64,000 nucleotides of DNA, taken from assembly GCA_003526375.1 (NCBI GenBank), contig DPDG01000083.1, positions 1 to 64,000 on the forward strand. Reading direction: 5' to 3'. The notes under the pieces are model-generated. The model saw nothing but the letters and a program-made list of their open reading frames with translations, searched no databases and was not told the DNA's origin. The DNA is from Lentisphaeria bacterium (GTDB lineage: Bacteria; Verrucomicrobiota; Lentisphaeria; Victivallales; UBA1829). Below, one piece after another: positions 42,317 through 50,844 of the stretch; position 1 is the first letter of the stretch; every line of letters starts with the position of its first letter. Made by a program: the position numbers and the translations under genes.

Positions 42317-44359
42317 TTATTCTTCTTTCTTCGGCAGGATTCCGGGGGTGCCGAGCAGTTCACAAAGTTTCTGCTGATGCTCAATCAGATAAAGATTTCC
42401 CATATGCCCGCCGCAGTCAAACCATGTCAGCTTTTCTTTCAGCACATCGTCCAGAAAAACCCGGTCATCCGGCGAAAGAACCGGATCATCCATATTGTGA
42501 AGAACGCGGATCTTCGGATTTTTCCGCAAATCATCCGCAATACTGCGCAGACCGGATTTCCAGTTCAGCTTTTCCATCGTTGCGGACGGATCCTTCTGCT
42601 GGTATTCGGGAAGCAGAAAGTTCCTGACATATCCCATTCCGTTGTATTGGTCGATTTCCCTGTAAAGATCCGTCCTGCTCCACCAGGAGTAAGGAGTCTG
42701 AAGTTGGCTCAATCCATATTGGCGGTGAGCCGAAATCAGAAGTTCACGCAATGTCATACGGAAAGAAATTCCCGCCATAACCGCCGCCTGCTCAGGAGAG
42801 AGAGGCACCTGATACTTCGGGGAATCCGCCTGATCCGGCTGCATCGGCGGATATTTCCTGTTCATGATGCCGAAATATTTCATCAGACCGTCACCGGCAA
42901 GATCAAAAAACTCTTTTTTTGTCCATTGTTTTGAAACATCGGTAAACTGATCGAAACGGTTCATCGCGTAAAGAAGGTCCGCCGGCGGGTTCAACGCGAC
43001 AAAGCGGTCCACGCCGAGCGTGTCTTCTTTCGCTTCAAGAGCCGCCAGATGCAGAGTATGGAGGCCGCCCAGCGAATACCCCCCGACAACGACACGTTTC
43101 GGTGCAAGCTTCGTATTGGCGTTGATATCTTTCAGGATAAGCCCCAGTGTTTTGCGAATGGCGGCGACATCATCCGGGACATAACCGGGGAATTTCAGTC
43201 CGGCGCCTTCGCTGAACGTCTTGTTCATCGTGCTGCTGAGGACTGCTACGGAATACCCCTTTGTATTGAGCACTTCCGCCATTGCGCGAAGCGTCGGGCC
43301 TTTGTAATGAGTTCCGATTCCGGGAATCAGAATGACAAGCGTATTGGTCGGGTCCGCTCCCTGCCAGTACTGGTAACGGATTTCCGGAGACTCCTCATGG
43401 AAGCGAATCCCGCGTGTACTGCCCAGCGTCACGAAATCATGATTCCAGAGCGAAGTCTTGATCCAGAAACTGGTATCGTTCTTCTGCATCTTGAACATTC
43501 CGACACGCAGGGTATCCACCAGAGGATTCTGCGGTGCATAATAGTGAGCGGTTTTGATCTGCCCGCCTTTCGTGTTGTTCTCCGGCGCCCGGTATTGTCC
43601 ATAGCTGTAATCCTTGAAAACCATCGGGTGCTCCCGGAGGTCGTTGACCACGACATAACGCATGGCAACAAGTCCCATCTTTGTCATATCATAAGGATCG
43701 GTACAGGTTTCCGTCATCGTATTATAGCCGTCATACGAGTTTACGGCACGGTTGACTCCGGCAATCGTCTGGGCATAAGGAATGATGAATTTGATGTCCA
43801 GAACCGAATCGAACAGCGCCCCGACCTGGTCACGCGGATTGGTCGCGGAGGAAAGCGGCAGAATCAGCACACAACCGGGTCCGATCCCCCACCTGGCGAA
43901 TGCATGCCCCATGTTTTCGGGTCTGCGCGCCAAACCGAACCACGCATCCGCAGGATCAAAGATACCGGCAATTCCAATCGTCGAGTTGGTCAGAAAACGG
44001 AGAAACTCCGTCCCTCCGCCCGCAAACTTCGCCTGGAGAAAACAACTGATCATACGTCCGGGGAATGCAAGGTTATCCGAAACCATGTCGATTCTTTTGA
44101 TTCCTTCGCGCGGCAGAATCGAACCGTAAACATAACCGACCGGGCGCAGTATCCAGTGCATGATGAAGTCGTTCGTCACAAACATTGCCCGGTTGAAAGG
44201 TTCGATCGGGTCATTTCCCGCCAGTTCCTCCGTAACTCCGGACGGAGTCCAGACATAGCCCGTATTTTTATCGTCCGGGTCAATGACAGGCTTCGTGGCG
44301 CAGCCGGTCAGAAGCACTGCAAGAAGCAGGAATAAAGAAATTGGAAAAAAACGTTTCAT
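42317..44359 (-). CDS. Fusion lipoprotein: MlaA/VacJ domain plus alpha/beta hydrolase
   Basis: The 680-residue protein begins with a type II signal peptide (lipobox LLTGC, Cys20). Residues about 45-245 are an MlaA (VacJ) domain: NDPIEPFNRAMFVTND is its signature, followed by the conserved NLAFPGRMISCFLQ, RFLTNSTIGIAGIFDPA and GPGCVLILP. MlaA removes mislocalised phospholipid from the outer leaflet of the outer membrane. Residues about 335-670 are an alpha/beta hydrolase: ILIPGIGTH (oxyanion region), nucleophile Ser429 in VGGYSLGGLH, an Asp at 624/625 in HNMDDPVLSP, and His652 in CGGHMGN. The triad looks intact. No other mla genes are in the window. I infer a lipid-extracting channel coupled to a lipase or esterase, anchored in the outer membrane. 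Confidence 0.85.
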   Translation of the reverse strand: MKRFFPISLFLLLAVLLTGCATKPVIDPDDKNTGYVWTPSGVTEELAGNDPIEPFNRAMFVTNDFIMHWILRPVGYVYGSILPREGIKRIDMVSDNLAFPGRMISCFLQAKFAGGGTEFLRFLTNSTIGIAGIFDPADAWFGLARRPENMGHAFARWGIGPGCVLILPLSSATNPRDQVGALFDSVLDIKFIIPYAQTIAGVNRAVNSYDGYNTMTETCTDPYDMTKMGLVAMRYVVVNDLREHPMVFKDYSYGQYRAPENNTKGGQIKTAHYYAPQNPLVDTLRVGMFKMQKNDTSFWIKTSLWNHDFVTLGSTRGIRFHEESPEIRYQYWQGADPTNTLVILIPGIGTHYKGPTLRAMAEVLNTKGYSVAVLSSTMNKTFSEGAGLKFPGYVPDDVAAIRKTLGLILKDINANTKLAPKRVVVGGYSLGGLHTLHLAALEAKEDTLGVDRFVALNPPADLLYAMNRFDQFTDVSKQWTKKEFFDLAGDGLMKYFGIMNRKYPPMQPDQADSPKYQVPLSPEQAAVMAGISFRMTLRELLISAHRQYGLSQLQTPYSWWSRTDLYREIDQYNGMGYVRNFLLPEYQQKDPSATMEKLNWKSGLRSIADDLRKNPKIRVLHNMDDPVLSPDDRVFLDDVLKEKLTWFDCGGHMGNLYLIEHQQKLCELLGTPGILPKKEE

Positions 44360-44578
44360 AAAGATTCCCCTGAAATAACAATGTCAGTGGGAAAGATACA
44401 GCCAAATCGGGCAAAATCAAGACTTGACAGTGGAGAAAATGAGTTTCTCTGTATGATTTTGCAATAAGAATAAAAAGATTGAGTTCAATCTTATCCGTTC
44501 TGCTTTTCTTAAGGGTTTTGGAGTGTGTGCTGCATTTCTGTTTTTCTTGAAAAAAACGGAAAAATTCCATTTTCCCTA

Positions 44579-44606
44579 TTGACAGAATCATATTTTAGCA
44601 TATAAT
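44579..44606 (+). promoter_or_regulatory. Consensus promoter of the first GntR cassette
   Basis: TTGACA (44579-44584), 16-bp spacer, TATAAT (44601-44606): perfect -35 and -10 boxes. The 16 bp up to and including TTGACA (ATTTTCCCTATTGACA) recur identically at the second GntR gene's promoter (49663-49678). Confidence 0.8.
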
Positions 44607-44610
44607 ATAA

Positions 44611-44640
44611 AGAAACAAAATAGAAACAAATAGAACAAAA
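44611..44640 (+). repeat. Three tandem 10-bp repeats between promoter and start codon
   Basis: AGAAACAAAA, TAGAAACAAA and TAGAACAAAA follow one another immediately downstream of the -10 box and directly abut the ATG at 44641. They replace the usual Shine-Dalgarno element. They could be stacked regulator half-sites on one helical face, or an A-rich translation enhancer. Confidence 0.55.
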
Positions 44641-45669
44641 ATGGTACAGCAGAAACTAGTCAAGGCTTTTCAAAAGGAGATTGAATCCGGAGCCATTGTG
44701 GAAAATGGGCAGATTCCGACATTCCGCGATTTGTCCCGGCGTTACAGTTGCAGCGTTACGACCGTCAAGAGGATGGTGGATGACCTCGCCCGACTCGGTT
44801 TGCTGCGGGTGATCCGGGGGCGCGGAACTTTTGTTGCGGGGCAGGAAAAAGAAGCCGTTGCACCGGAGCGTTCGCAGCTGATCGGCGCAATTATCCTTGA
44901 TGACCAGTTTCTGGACACACTGGAACAATGCAAAGACGACTTTTTAGGGCAGGGCTGGATGTTCAGCATCTATCGTTCCACGCCTGATGCACAGTCTCCG
45001 GAACGGGAGCGGAGTTTCCTGCGCAAGGCTCAGGAGCTTGCTTTTTCCGCGATTGTCATAGAGGCGTCGCCGATCGCTCCCGTCAATACGGATTTTTTCC
45101 GTCGTATGCGCAGCGACGGTATGAAAGTCATTCACCTTTCCCCGTATATTGATGATATGTCTGCGGAATGTGCCTTTCTGCCGGATTTCCGTTCCGCAGG
45201 ACTGCTGGCGGCGGTGAAGGCTGCATTGGCGGGATATGAAAGTATTACATTTTTCCCTGCGGACAGCAGGGCGCCGTTCAGCCGGCTGGTCGATGCGGGA
45301 ATCCGGCAGATTGCGGGCGAGATACCCCTTGCAGTTCTCGAAAACGCCCCGGCGACACGTGATCCGGAAGCGGTCAGGGCATTTTTAAGGACGGTTCCGA
45401 GACGGACCGCGGTGGTTTGCCTGGACTCGGAAATGGGAAGCTGCACGATCCGCTGCGCACAGGAGGAGGGGATGGAAATCAGGAAGGATTTCGGAGTGGT
45501 GTCGATCATGGAGTCTCCCGGAGACAAAAGCACGCATTCATTCATGACGTTTGATTTTGAGAAAATCACCCGCGACGCCCTGAATTTCGCCATAGACCGG
45601 AACCGTTCGCCTTTTGAAGCTGTCTGTCATTGTTATCCGGCGCATTTCTGCGATTTGAATACACTATAA
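44641..45669 (+). CDS. GntR-family regulator with LacI-like sensor domain
   Basis: The 342-residue protein has a GntR winged helix-turn-helix (residues 1-68: KAFQKEIESGAIVENGQIPT, FRDLSRRYSCSVTTVKRMV, then LLRVIRGRGTFVAG). A periplasmic-binding-protein-like effector domain follows (about 78-340: IGAIILDDQF, SDGMKVIHLSPYIDD, DFGVVSIMES). This AraR/GntR-LacI hybrid layout is typical of sugar-responsive repressors. No Shine-Dalgarno element precedes the ATG. It heads the first of two tandem regulator-pseudopilin-enzyme operons; the pseudopilin starts 27 bp after its stop. Confidence 0.87.
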   Translation: MVQQKLVKAFQKEIESGAIVENGQIPTFRDLSRRYSCSVTTVKRMVDDLARLGLLRVIRGRGTFVAGQEKEAVAPERSQLIGAIILDDQFLDTLEQCKDDFLGQGWMFSIYRSTPDAQSPERERSFLRKAQELAFSAIVIEASPIAPVNTDFFRRMRSDGMKVIHLSPYIDDMSAECAFLPDFRSAGLLAAVKAALAGYESITFFPADSRAPFSRLVDAGIRQIAGEIPLAVLENAPATRDPEAVRAFLRTVPRRTAVVCLDSEMGSCTIRCAQEEGMEIRKDFGVVSIMESPGDKSTHSFMTFDFEKITRDALNFAIDRNRSPFEAVCHCYPAHFCDLNTL

Positions 45670-45696
45670 AATAATGAAATACGGGAGAATGTAAAA

Positions 45697-46386
45697 ATGG
45701 GAAAGCGTTTCAGAACTTTACCGGCACAAAGGAAAATTGCAGGAAGTTTTACCCTGATAGAGCTCTTGGTCGTAATTGCGATCATCGCGATTCTCGCGGG
45801 AATGCTGTTGCCCGCATTGAATAAAGCCAAGGCGATGGCGCAGAGTATTTCCTGTGTCAACACCTTGAAACAGTTCGGAATCGTCGGTTCAATGTATACG
45901 GATGACAACAAGGAGTATCTGCCTTATACGAATAACGGGGAGAATACGTGGTGCGACGAGGTCGGCTGGGCGTCCGTCTATTTGACACGGGGAACTGCCA
46001 ATTATGAAAAAAACAAGACTCTTTTCCGGTGTCCTTCCAATACCAACCCCAAACCGCTGGCGAAATATGACCGTTATTCCTATGGTTCTAATTGTGATTT
46101 CGGAGCGCCGTCCATGTGGGACTGGTATTCTTTTAAGAAAGCCGGAGCGGTGAAGCGGCAGCCGTCGCGTCTGGTGCATATTCTTGATGTCGAGGGTGAC
46201 GGAGTCGATGGCGGGCAGTATTATGCCTCGTTCGATGACTGGAAAAACCATGCGGGCCGCCATTCCAACCGCGCCAATATTCTGTTCTGGGACGGTCATG
46301 CTGGCAATGCCCCCGTGGCATTGATCCGGCATCAGACCAATCAGGATATCGTCTGGGGCATCAATCCCGGATTCGGCAACCGTTAA
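45697..46386 (+). CDS. DG-type pseudopilin (prepilin-like, H-X9-DG)
   Basis: The 229-residue protein has an 18-residue basic leader ending in KIAGS, the helix FTLIELLVVIAIIAILAG with MLLPALNKAK, and a globular domain with RHSNRANILFWDGHA (H-X9-DG). The -1 residue is Ser, with Gly at -2. Start follows GGGAG. It lies 27 bp after the GntR regulator and 27 bp before the secreted enzyme, the same order as in the next operon. Confidence 0.88.
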   Translation: MGKRFRTLPAQRKIAGSFTLIELLVVIAIIAILAGMLLPALNKAKAMAQSISCVNTLKQFGIVGSMYTDDNKEYLPYTNNGENTWCDEVGWASVYLTRGTANYEKNKTLFRCPSNTNPKPLAKYDRYSYGSNCDFGAPSMWDWYSFKKAGAVKRQPSRLVHILDVEGDGVDGGQYYASFDDWKNHAGRHSNRANILFWDGHAGNAPVALIRHQTNQDIVWGINPGFGNR

Positions 46387-46413
46387 GAGGACTGTAAAAA
46401 GAAGGATATCAAT

Positions 46414-49400
46414 ATGAAACGGTTTTTCATCATGATTTTCTGCTGTGCGGGATTGTTGAATCTGCATGGCGCACGTGTTCCGTACCAGACATTTGAACTC
46501 AATGCCGGCAAAGACGGGAAACCGCAGATATGGGGGAGGGGCAATACTGCATGCCATGTATCGGGCAACGTGAAGATCGTGCGTGAGAAAGACGGCACCC
46601 CTTATTTCCAGTTCAGTAAAAAAGGTGATTTCTTCCGATTTCCGGCAAAGGGAAATATCCGGACGGAACAGGGAACGGTTGCTTTTTTTGTCAAAGAGTG
46701 CGACACAGGACGGGAACAGCGTGTGTGGAATCCGTATTTTCAATGGACGGGGAAAGATGAGGTTTTCGCCGTGCTCCGCCTCTGGCAGCCGTTTGAGGTC
46801 GGAGGCGGACTCTGGAACAAGAGAAGCCGCCTTGTGTGGTGTTCCGCCGGCACTCCGGAAAAAGGTATCTGGCGGCATATCGCGTTTTCCTGGCAGAAAC
46901 AGATGGTGCGTCTTTATGTGGACGGGCGCGAGCAGCAGACTTTGCTTCCCGTGAATTTCATTTTCCGCAATCCCGGTGAATTCTTTACAGTGGGCCGTCC
47001 TTCAGAAGCGCATTCGGCGGAGGATGATTTCCATACGGGGAGGCACATCATTTACGATGCTCCTCAACAGGCGGAAAAGATGAAGATCGGAAAAGAACCT
47101 TACGGCGCATTCGGAATTCGCGATTTCCGCATTTTCAACCGGGCGCTGACTCCGTCGGAGGCCGCGGCGCTGGCACAGGAAAGGAAGATGCCGCCGAAAA
47201 CGGAAGATCAACTGGCTCTGACTTTTGAGGAATCGGTTTCCACGCAGTCCCTCCGTATTGTTCTCAGCAGTCTTCTGGCGGAGCCCGGAGATAAGGCGGA
47301 GGTCAGGCTGCATGATTCCGCCGGAAAGGTCATTGCGCAGACTGCCGCAGTTGCCGGAAAAGGGGGATTTGAACCGCTGACCTTGAAATACGGTGCGATT
47401 CCCGCCGGCGATTATCAGCTGGAAGCGACGCTTGCGAAAACCGGGCGGAAAGTGTCTGCCGTTTATAAGAAACTGCCGGATTTCCCGTGGGTCGGGAATA
47501 CGCTCGGCAGTGCGGATGTGGTTCTGCCCGGATTTGAGCCTCTGAACACCGGAAGCAATTATGCGTCCATGTGGGGGCGCACCTACCGTTTCGGCAGCTC
47601 GCTGATGCCGCAGCAGATCGTCAACCAGGGACGTGAAATTCTGGCGGAGCCTGTCCGCTGGCGGGTCTACGCCGGCGGAAAAGAACAGACTCTGGCATTC
47701 CATTCGACTCGCAGAGTGTCTGCGACTCCGACCCGTGCCGTCTGGCAGGGGGAAGGCAGGCTGGGCACACTGAAAGTCACGGGGAAAGTGACGGTGGAAT
47801 ACGACGGGTTCATGGACTGTTCCCTTACTTTCATCCCGCCGTCTCAGGGAGCGGAGGTGGAGTCTCTGGCGATGGAGATACCGTTCCGCCCGGAGGAGGC
47901 GTCGCTTCTGTTCCACGAGGCGCGCCGTTCCGCGACTTGGGAGAATGGCTGGCGTTCTCCGGTTACACCGCTCGGCAGCAAGGGGGTCATTACGATCGGA
48001 AGCCCCGACCGGTGCCTGCAATGGATGATCGAATCCGATCAATTTTACTATCCGGAGGATAATCCTGGGGCTCTGCAATGTTCCGAAAAGGATGGGAAAC
48101 GGATCTTTACGATTGAAGTGATCGGCGCGAAAAAGAAGATCAATAGGCCTTTTACCTTGTCCTGGATGCTTCAGGCGGGACCGGTCAAGGCTCGTCCGGC
48201 GCATTGGCGCGGCTGGACGCGGGCGGGACGGCGTTACATTGACCCCCGGCTGCACAACAGAGTCAATTACAATTACGACTGGTGGGCGCGCTCTCCCGGC
48301 GAGGCGATTCCCGCAGAGGGTTTTCCTGAAAAAGCGGACCGTTCGGTACTGAAAGACAAGATTCCGTGTGTCAGTATGCACTTCGGCGGATACCGCGAAA
48401 CACGGGAGAAAAAGGATCTGAATAAACGCACTCCCGAATGGCGGCGCTATGAAAAGGAGTGGCAGCGCCTGCCGCAGCGCCTTGTCACGGACCCCGGATG
48501 GAACGAACAGACGATTGATACGAAAGCGTTCAGTTGGGGCGAGTGGCATGTATGGACCGTTGACAGACTGTTCCGCACGACCGGCGTCCGGGGACTTTAT
48601 TATGACGACTGGCTTCCGGGAGCTTCCAGCAATGAGCTTGCCGGCTCGGGATATATCGGGGAGGGCGGTGTCCGCAGGGCGACGCGCGACATCCGCAATC
48701 AGCGTGAAATCCACAGACGGGTCTATGCCCTGGTTAAGCGGTATCGCCCGAAAGACGGAGTCATCTACATCCATGTCAGCGGCTGCCCGATTCTTCCCAT
48801 ATTGAGTTTCTCCGATATCACCTATGACGGAGAGGTTATGGTCTGGAGCGACCGTATCCCCCCGGAGGGGCGCTACTTCGATACCTACCGCATGGATATC
48901 TTCCGGATGCTGTTTTCCTGCCGCCAGTTCGGAACCGTTCCCGGCTTTCATGACGTCACAACGAAGACTCTGGATCACGGCGGTTCCGGCAAGATCCTGC
49001 TGGCAAACAACCAGCGTCAGTTGTGGGCGCTGCTGCTTCTGCACGATATTCATCTGCAAAGCGCTTTCACGTCCGGATTGGAGGAGTTGCGCATGATGTG
49101 GCTCGACAAATTCGGAATTGCCGAAGACGATGTCAGATTCCATGGCTACTGGGACCCGGACAATGGGGCAAAACTGCTGCAGTTCGGTTTTATGCCGGAC
49201 CCGACGGATATCGACCGGGCGAGCAAAGGATATCTTGCCTCGTATCTGCGTCCGGGCAAGGCGCTGCTGATTGTGGTGAGGGATGCGCCCAACAATTATG
49301 CGGGAGAGGCGCAGGCGACGATTCAGTTGGACAGAAAGAAGCTTGGTTTTTCTCCGACGGCGAAACTTGCCGCCTATGATATGGAAAGCATGGCGCGCAA

Positions 49401-49488
49401 CCGGATCGGGCAGATTGACGGAGATATTTTGAAAGTCAATGTGGATTGTGATAATTTCACCGCCGTTCTGATTCAGGAGGAAAAGTAG
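46414..49488 (+). CDS. Secreted LamG-plus-TIM-barrel glycosidase-like protein
   Basis: The 1024-residue protein has a signal peptide (to about residue 20). Residues about 25-250 form a LamG-like beta-sandwich (GTVAFFVKEC, WRHIAFSWQKQMVRLYVDG, FGIRDFRIFNRALTPSEAA). Residues about 280-590 are further beta-sandwich. Residues about 600-930 look like a TIM barrel with WRGWTRAGRRYIDP, CVSMHFGGYRE and GVRGLYYDDWLPG; the paired Asp in YYDDW resembles the YHDEF position of the protein at 31418-33961, so the two may be distant relatives (GH123_N/DUF6067-like). Family and substrate are unconfirmed. Start follows AAGAAGGATATC. It is the third gene of the first GntR cassette and ends at a strong terminator. 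Confidence 0.62.
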   Translation: MKRFFIMIFCCAGLLNLHGARVPYQTFELNAGKDGKPQIWGRGNTACHVSGNVKIVREKDGTPYFQFSKKGDFFRFPAKGNIRTEQGTVAFFVKECDTGREQRVWNPYFQWTGKDEVFAVLRLWQPFEVGGGLWNKRSRLVWCSAGTPEKGIWRHIAFSWQKQMVRLYVDGREQQTLLPVNFIFRNPGEFFTVGRPSEAHSAEDDFHTGRHIIYDAPQQAEKMKIGKEPYGAFGIRDFRIFNRALTPSEAAALAQERKMPPKTEDQLALTFEESVSTQSLRIVLSSLLAEPGDKAEVRLHDSAGKVIAQTAAVAGKGGFEPLTLKYGAIPAGDYQLEATLAKTGRKVSAVYKKLPDFPWVGNTLGSADVVLPGFEPLNTGSNYASMWGRTYRFGSSLMPQQIVNQGREILAEPVRWRVYAGGKEQTLAFHSTRRVSATPTRAVWQGEGRLGTLKVTGKVTVEYDGFMDCSLTFIPPSQGAEVESLAMEIPFRPEEASLLFHEARRSATWENGWRSPVTPLGSKGVITIGSPDRCLQWMIESDQFYYPEDNPGALQCSEKDGKRIFTIEVIGAKKKINRPFTLSWMLQAGPVKARPAHWRGWTRAGRRYIDPRLHNRVNYNYDWWARSPGEAIPAEGFPEKADRSVLKDKIPCVSMHFGGYRETREKKDLNKRTPEWRRYEKEWQRLPQRLVTDPGWNEQTIDTKAFSWGEWHVWTVDRLFRTTGVRGLYYDDWLPGASSNELAGSGYIGEGGVRRATRDIRNQREIHRRVYALVKRYRPKDGVIYIHVSGCPILPILSFSDITYDGEVMVWSDRIPPEGRYFDTYRMDIFRMLFSCRQFGTVPGFHDVTTKTLDHGGSGKILLANNQRQLWALLLLHDIHLQSAFTSGLEELRMMWLDKFGIAEDDVRFHGYWDPDNGAKLLQFGFMPDPTDIDRASKGYLASYLRPGKALLIVVRDAPNNYAGEAQATIQLDRKKLGFSPTAKLAAYDMESMARNRIGQIDGDILKVNVDCDNFTAVLIQEEK

Positions 49489-49507
49489 GCAAAACAGACA
49501 CCACCAA

Positions 49508-49553
49508 GGGGAAAGCCGGAGATTTTTTTCGTCGGCTTTCCCCGTTTTTTTTT
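49508..49553 (+). terminator. Rho-independent terminator separating the two GntR cassettes
   Basis: GGGGAAAGCCG (49508-49518) pairs with CGGCTTTCCCC (49533-49543), followed by nine Ts. It insulates the first cassette from the second. Confidence 0.9.
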
Positions 49554-49672
49554 GCAGATTATGACAGGGTTGAATTTAATTTATGTATCTCCAATTTCTT
49601 TTTCCCGAATCTCCTTTCAGGTTGTCGGGGAGTGCCATGTTCTAAAAAATTCAAAAAAAATTATTTTCCCTA

Positions 49673-49721
49673 TTGACAATCTTCTGTTTTTCGATTATAA
49701 TTATAACTGCATTGCAATGCA
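49673..49721 (+). promoter_or_regulatory. Consensus promoter with 14-bp palindromic operator, second GntR cassette
   Basis: TTGACA (49673-49678), 17-bp spacer, TATAAT (49696-49701), then the perfect palindrome TGCATTGCAATGCA (49708-49721) at the expected transcription start. A repressor bound there would block initiation; the GntR regulator encoded 34 bp downstream is the natural candidate, giving autorepression. Confidence 0.8.
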
Positions 49722-49754
49722 CTTTAATCGCTATATGATTACTTTGGAGTGACG

Positions 49755-50825
49755 ATGATACGCAGCAGGAATGAACAGACGTTAAAGTATAAACTGGTCT
49801 ATGACGAGATTATCCGTGGACTGACCAGCGGTAAATACCGGGTCGGGGACCGTCTGCCGTCGGAGCGTACATTGGCGGAGCAGTTGAATGTCAACATCGT
49901 GACGGTCCGCAGAGGATACCGGGAACTGACTTTCGCCGGGATTGTGGAAAAAAAAGTCGGTTCCGGCGCATATCTGCGGCAGGCTCTGGATGCGAAACCG
50001 GCGGAGAAACCGGTCACATTTGTCCTGACGCCGCAGATCTGGTCCGTTGTGTCGGATTTTCTGAAACTGATCCCGGAGGTCATGACGGCGCACAACAGGA
50101 AATACCGTTTCATCATGACGGATTCCAATGATTTCCAGAATCAGATTCAGAGCAACATAGAATACGTCATGCCGACTGTTTTTCTTGCGGGACTTCCGAT
50201 GCCGTCTGAACTTTTGTCCAAAACCCCGCATCTTTTTGTCGCAATGTCGTTCCGGTCGGATCAGGAGGGGATTCCTTCCATTCTGTGCGATGATACATTG
50301 GGAATCCGTCTGCTGGTGGAGCATCTGCGTTCTCTCGGGCATAAGCGGATTGCGCTCCTGCGCGGCAACACCATTGGAGAGTCTATTCAGGTTGCCGCCT
50401 GGCAGACTGCCATGGGGTGTGACTATTCCCCGGATCTGGTGATTCCACTGAAAAAGCTGGACGAGGAGTTTCAGGAGGAACCAATGGACATAGCGCGCGA
50501 AGCAGTTGTGAAGGTTTTGAAAAACAGGAATTTCACTGCACTGATCTGCCTGAATGATGAACTTGCGGTAGGTGCCGTCGCCGGGCTTTCCGAGGCGGGG
50601 GTCAGAATCCCGGAAGATGTTGCGGTTGCATCCGTCGGCAATACACGGTTCAGCCGGAATACGGTTCCGCCTCTTACCGTTTATGATCCCGACATCCGGG
50701 AGCATCTGGAACAGGCGCTCGCCATGCTGGATTACAACATGACGCATCCCGAAAACCCTGAGATGCTCCGCCTGATCCATCCATTGCTCTTTATAAGAAA
50801 AAGTACGGATTCAATAGAAAAATAA
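49755..50825 (+). CDS. GntR-family regulator with LacI-like sensor domain
   Basis: The 356-residue protein has a GntR winged helix-turn-helix (residues about 10-80: YDEIIRGLTSGKYRVGDRLP, SERTLAEQLNVNIVTVRRGY, VEKKVGSGAYL) and a sugar-binding-protein-like effector domain (about 90-345, with LLVEHLRSLGHKRIALLRGN and GLSEAGVRIPEDVAVASVGN). It is better conserved with the LacI/GalR sensor than its neighbour at 44641. The ATG at 49755 lies 5 nt from GGAG; a GTG at 49749 is less likely. It heads the second regulator-pseudopilin-enzyme operon. Confidence 0.9.
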   Translation: MIRSRNEQTLKYKLVYDEIIRGLTSGKYRVGDRLPSERTLAEQLNVNIVTVRRGYRELTFAGIVEKKVGSGAYLRQALDAKPAEKPVTFVLTPQIWSVVSDFLKLIPEVMTAHNRKYRFIMTDSNDFQNQIQSNIEYVMPTVFLAGLPMPSELLSKTPHLFVAMSFRSDQEGIPSILCDDTLGIRLLVEHLRSLGHKRIALLRGNTIGESIQVAAWQTAMGCDYSPDLVIPLKKLDEEFQEEPMDIAREAVVKVLKNRNFTALICLNDELAVGAVAGLSEAGVRIPEDVAVASVGNTRFSRNTVPPLTVYDPDIREHLEQALAMLDYNMTHPENPEMLRLIHPLLFIRKSTDSIEK

Positions 50826-50844
50826 AACAAAACGAGGTGTAAAG

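Noticed and set aside
42004..42934. Open frames overlapping secG and the MlaA fusion gene on the plus strand
   Set aside because: They overlap supported genes and the secG terminator and carry no motif.
44433..44449. Small hairpin GAGAAA/TTTCTC between the MlaA fusion gene and the GntR gene
   Set aside because: Only 6-bp arms in an AT-rich region, no T run, not placed relative to either promoter.
47002..49143. 713-codon open frame opposite the secreted LamG/TIM-barrel gene
   Set aside because: Shadow of the coding strand; the sense frame has a signal peptide and domain structure.
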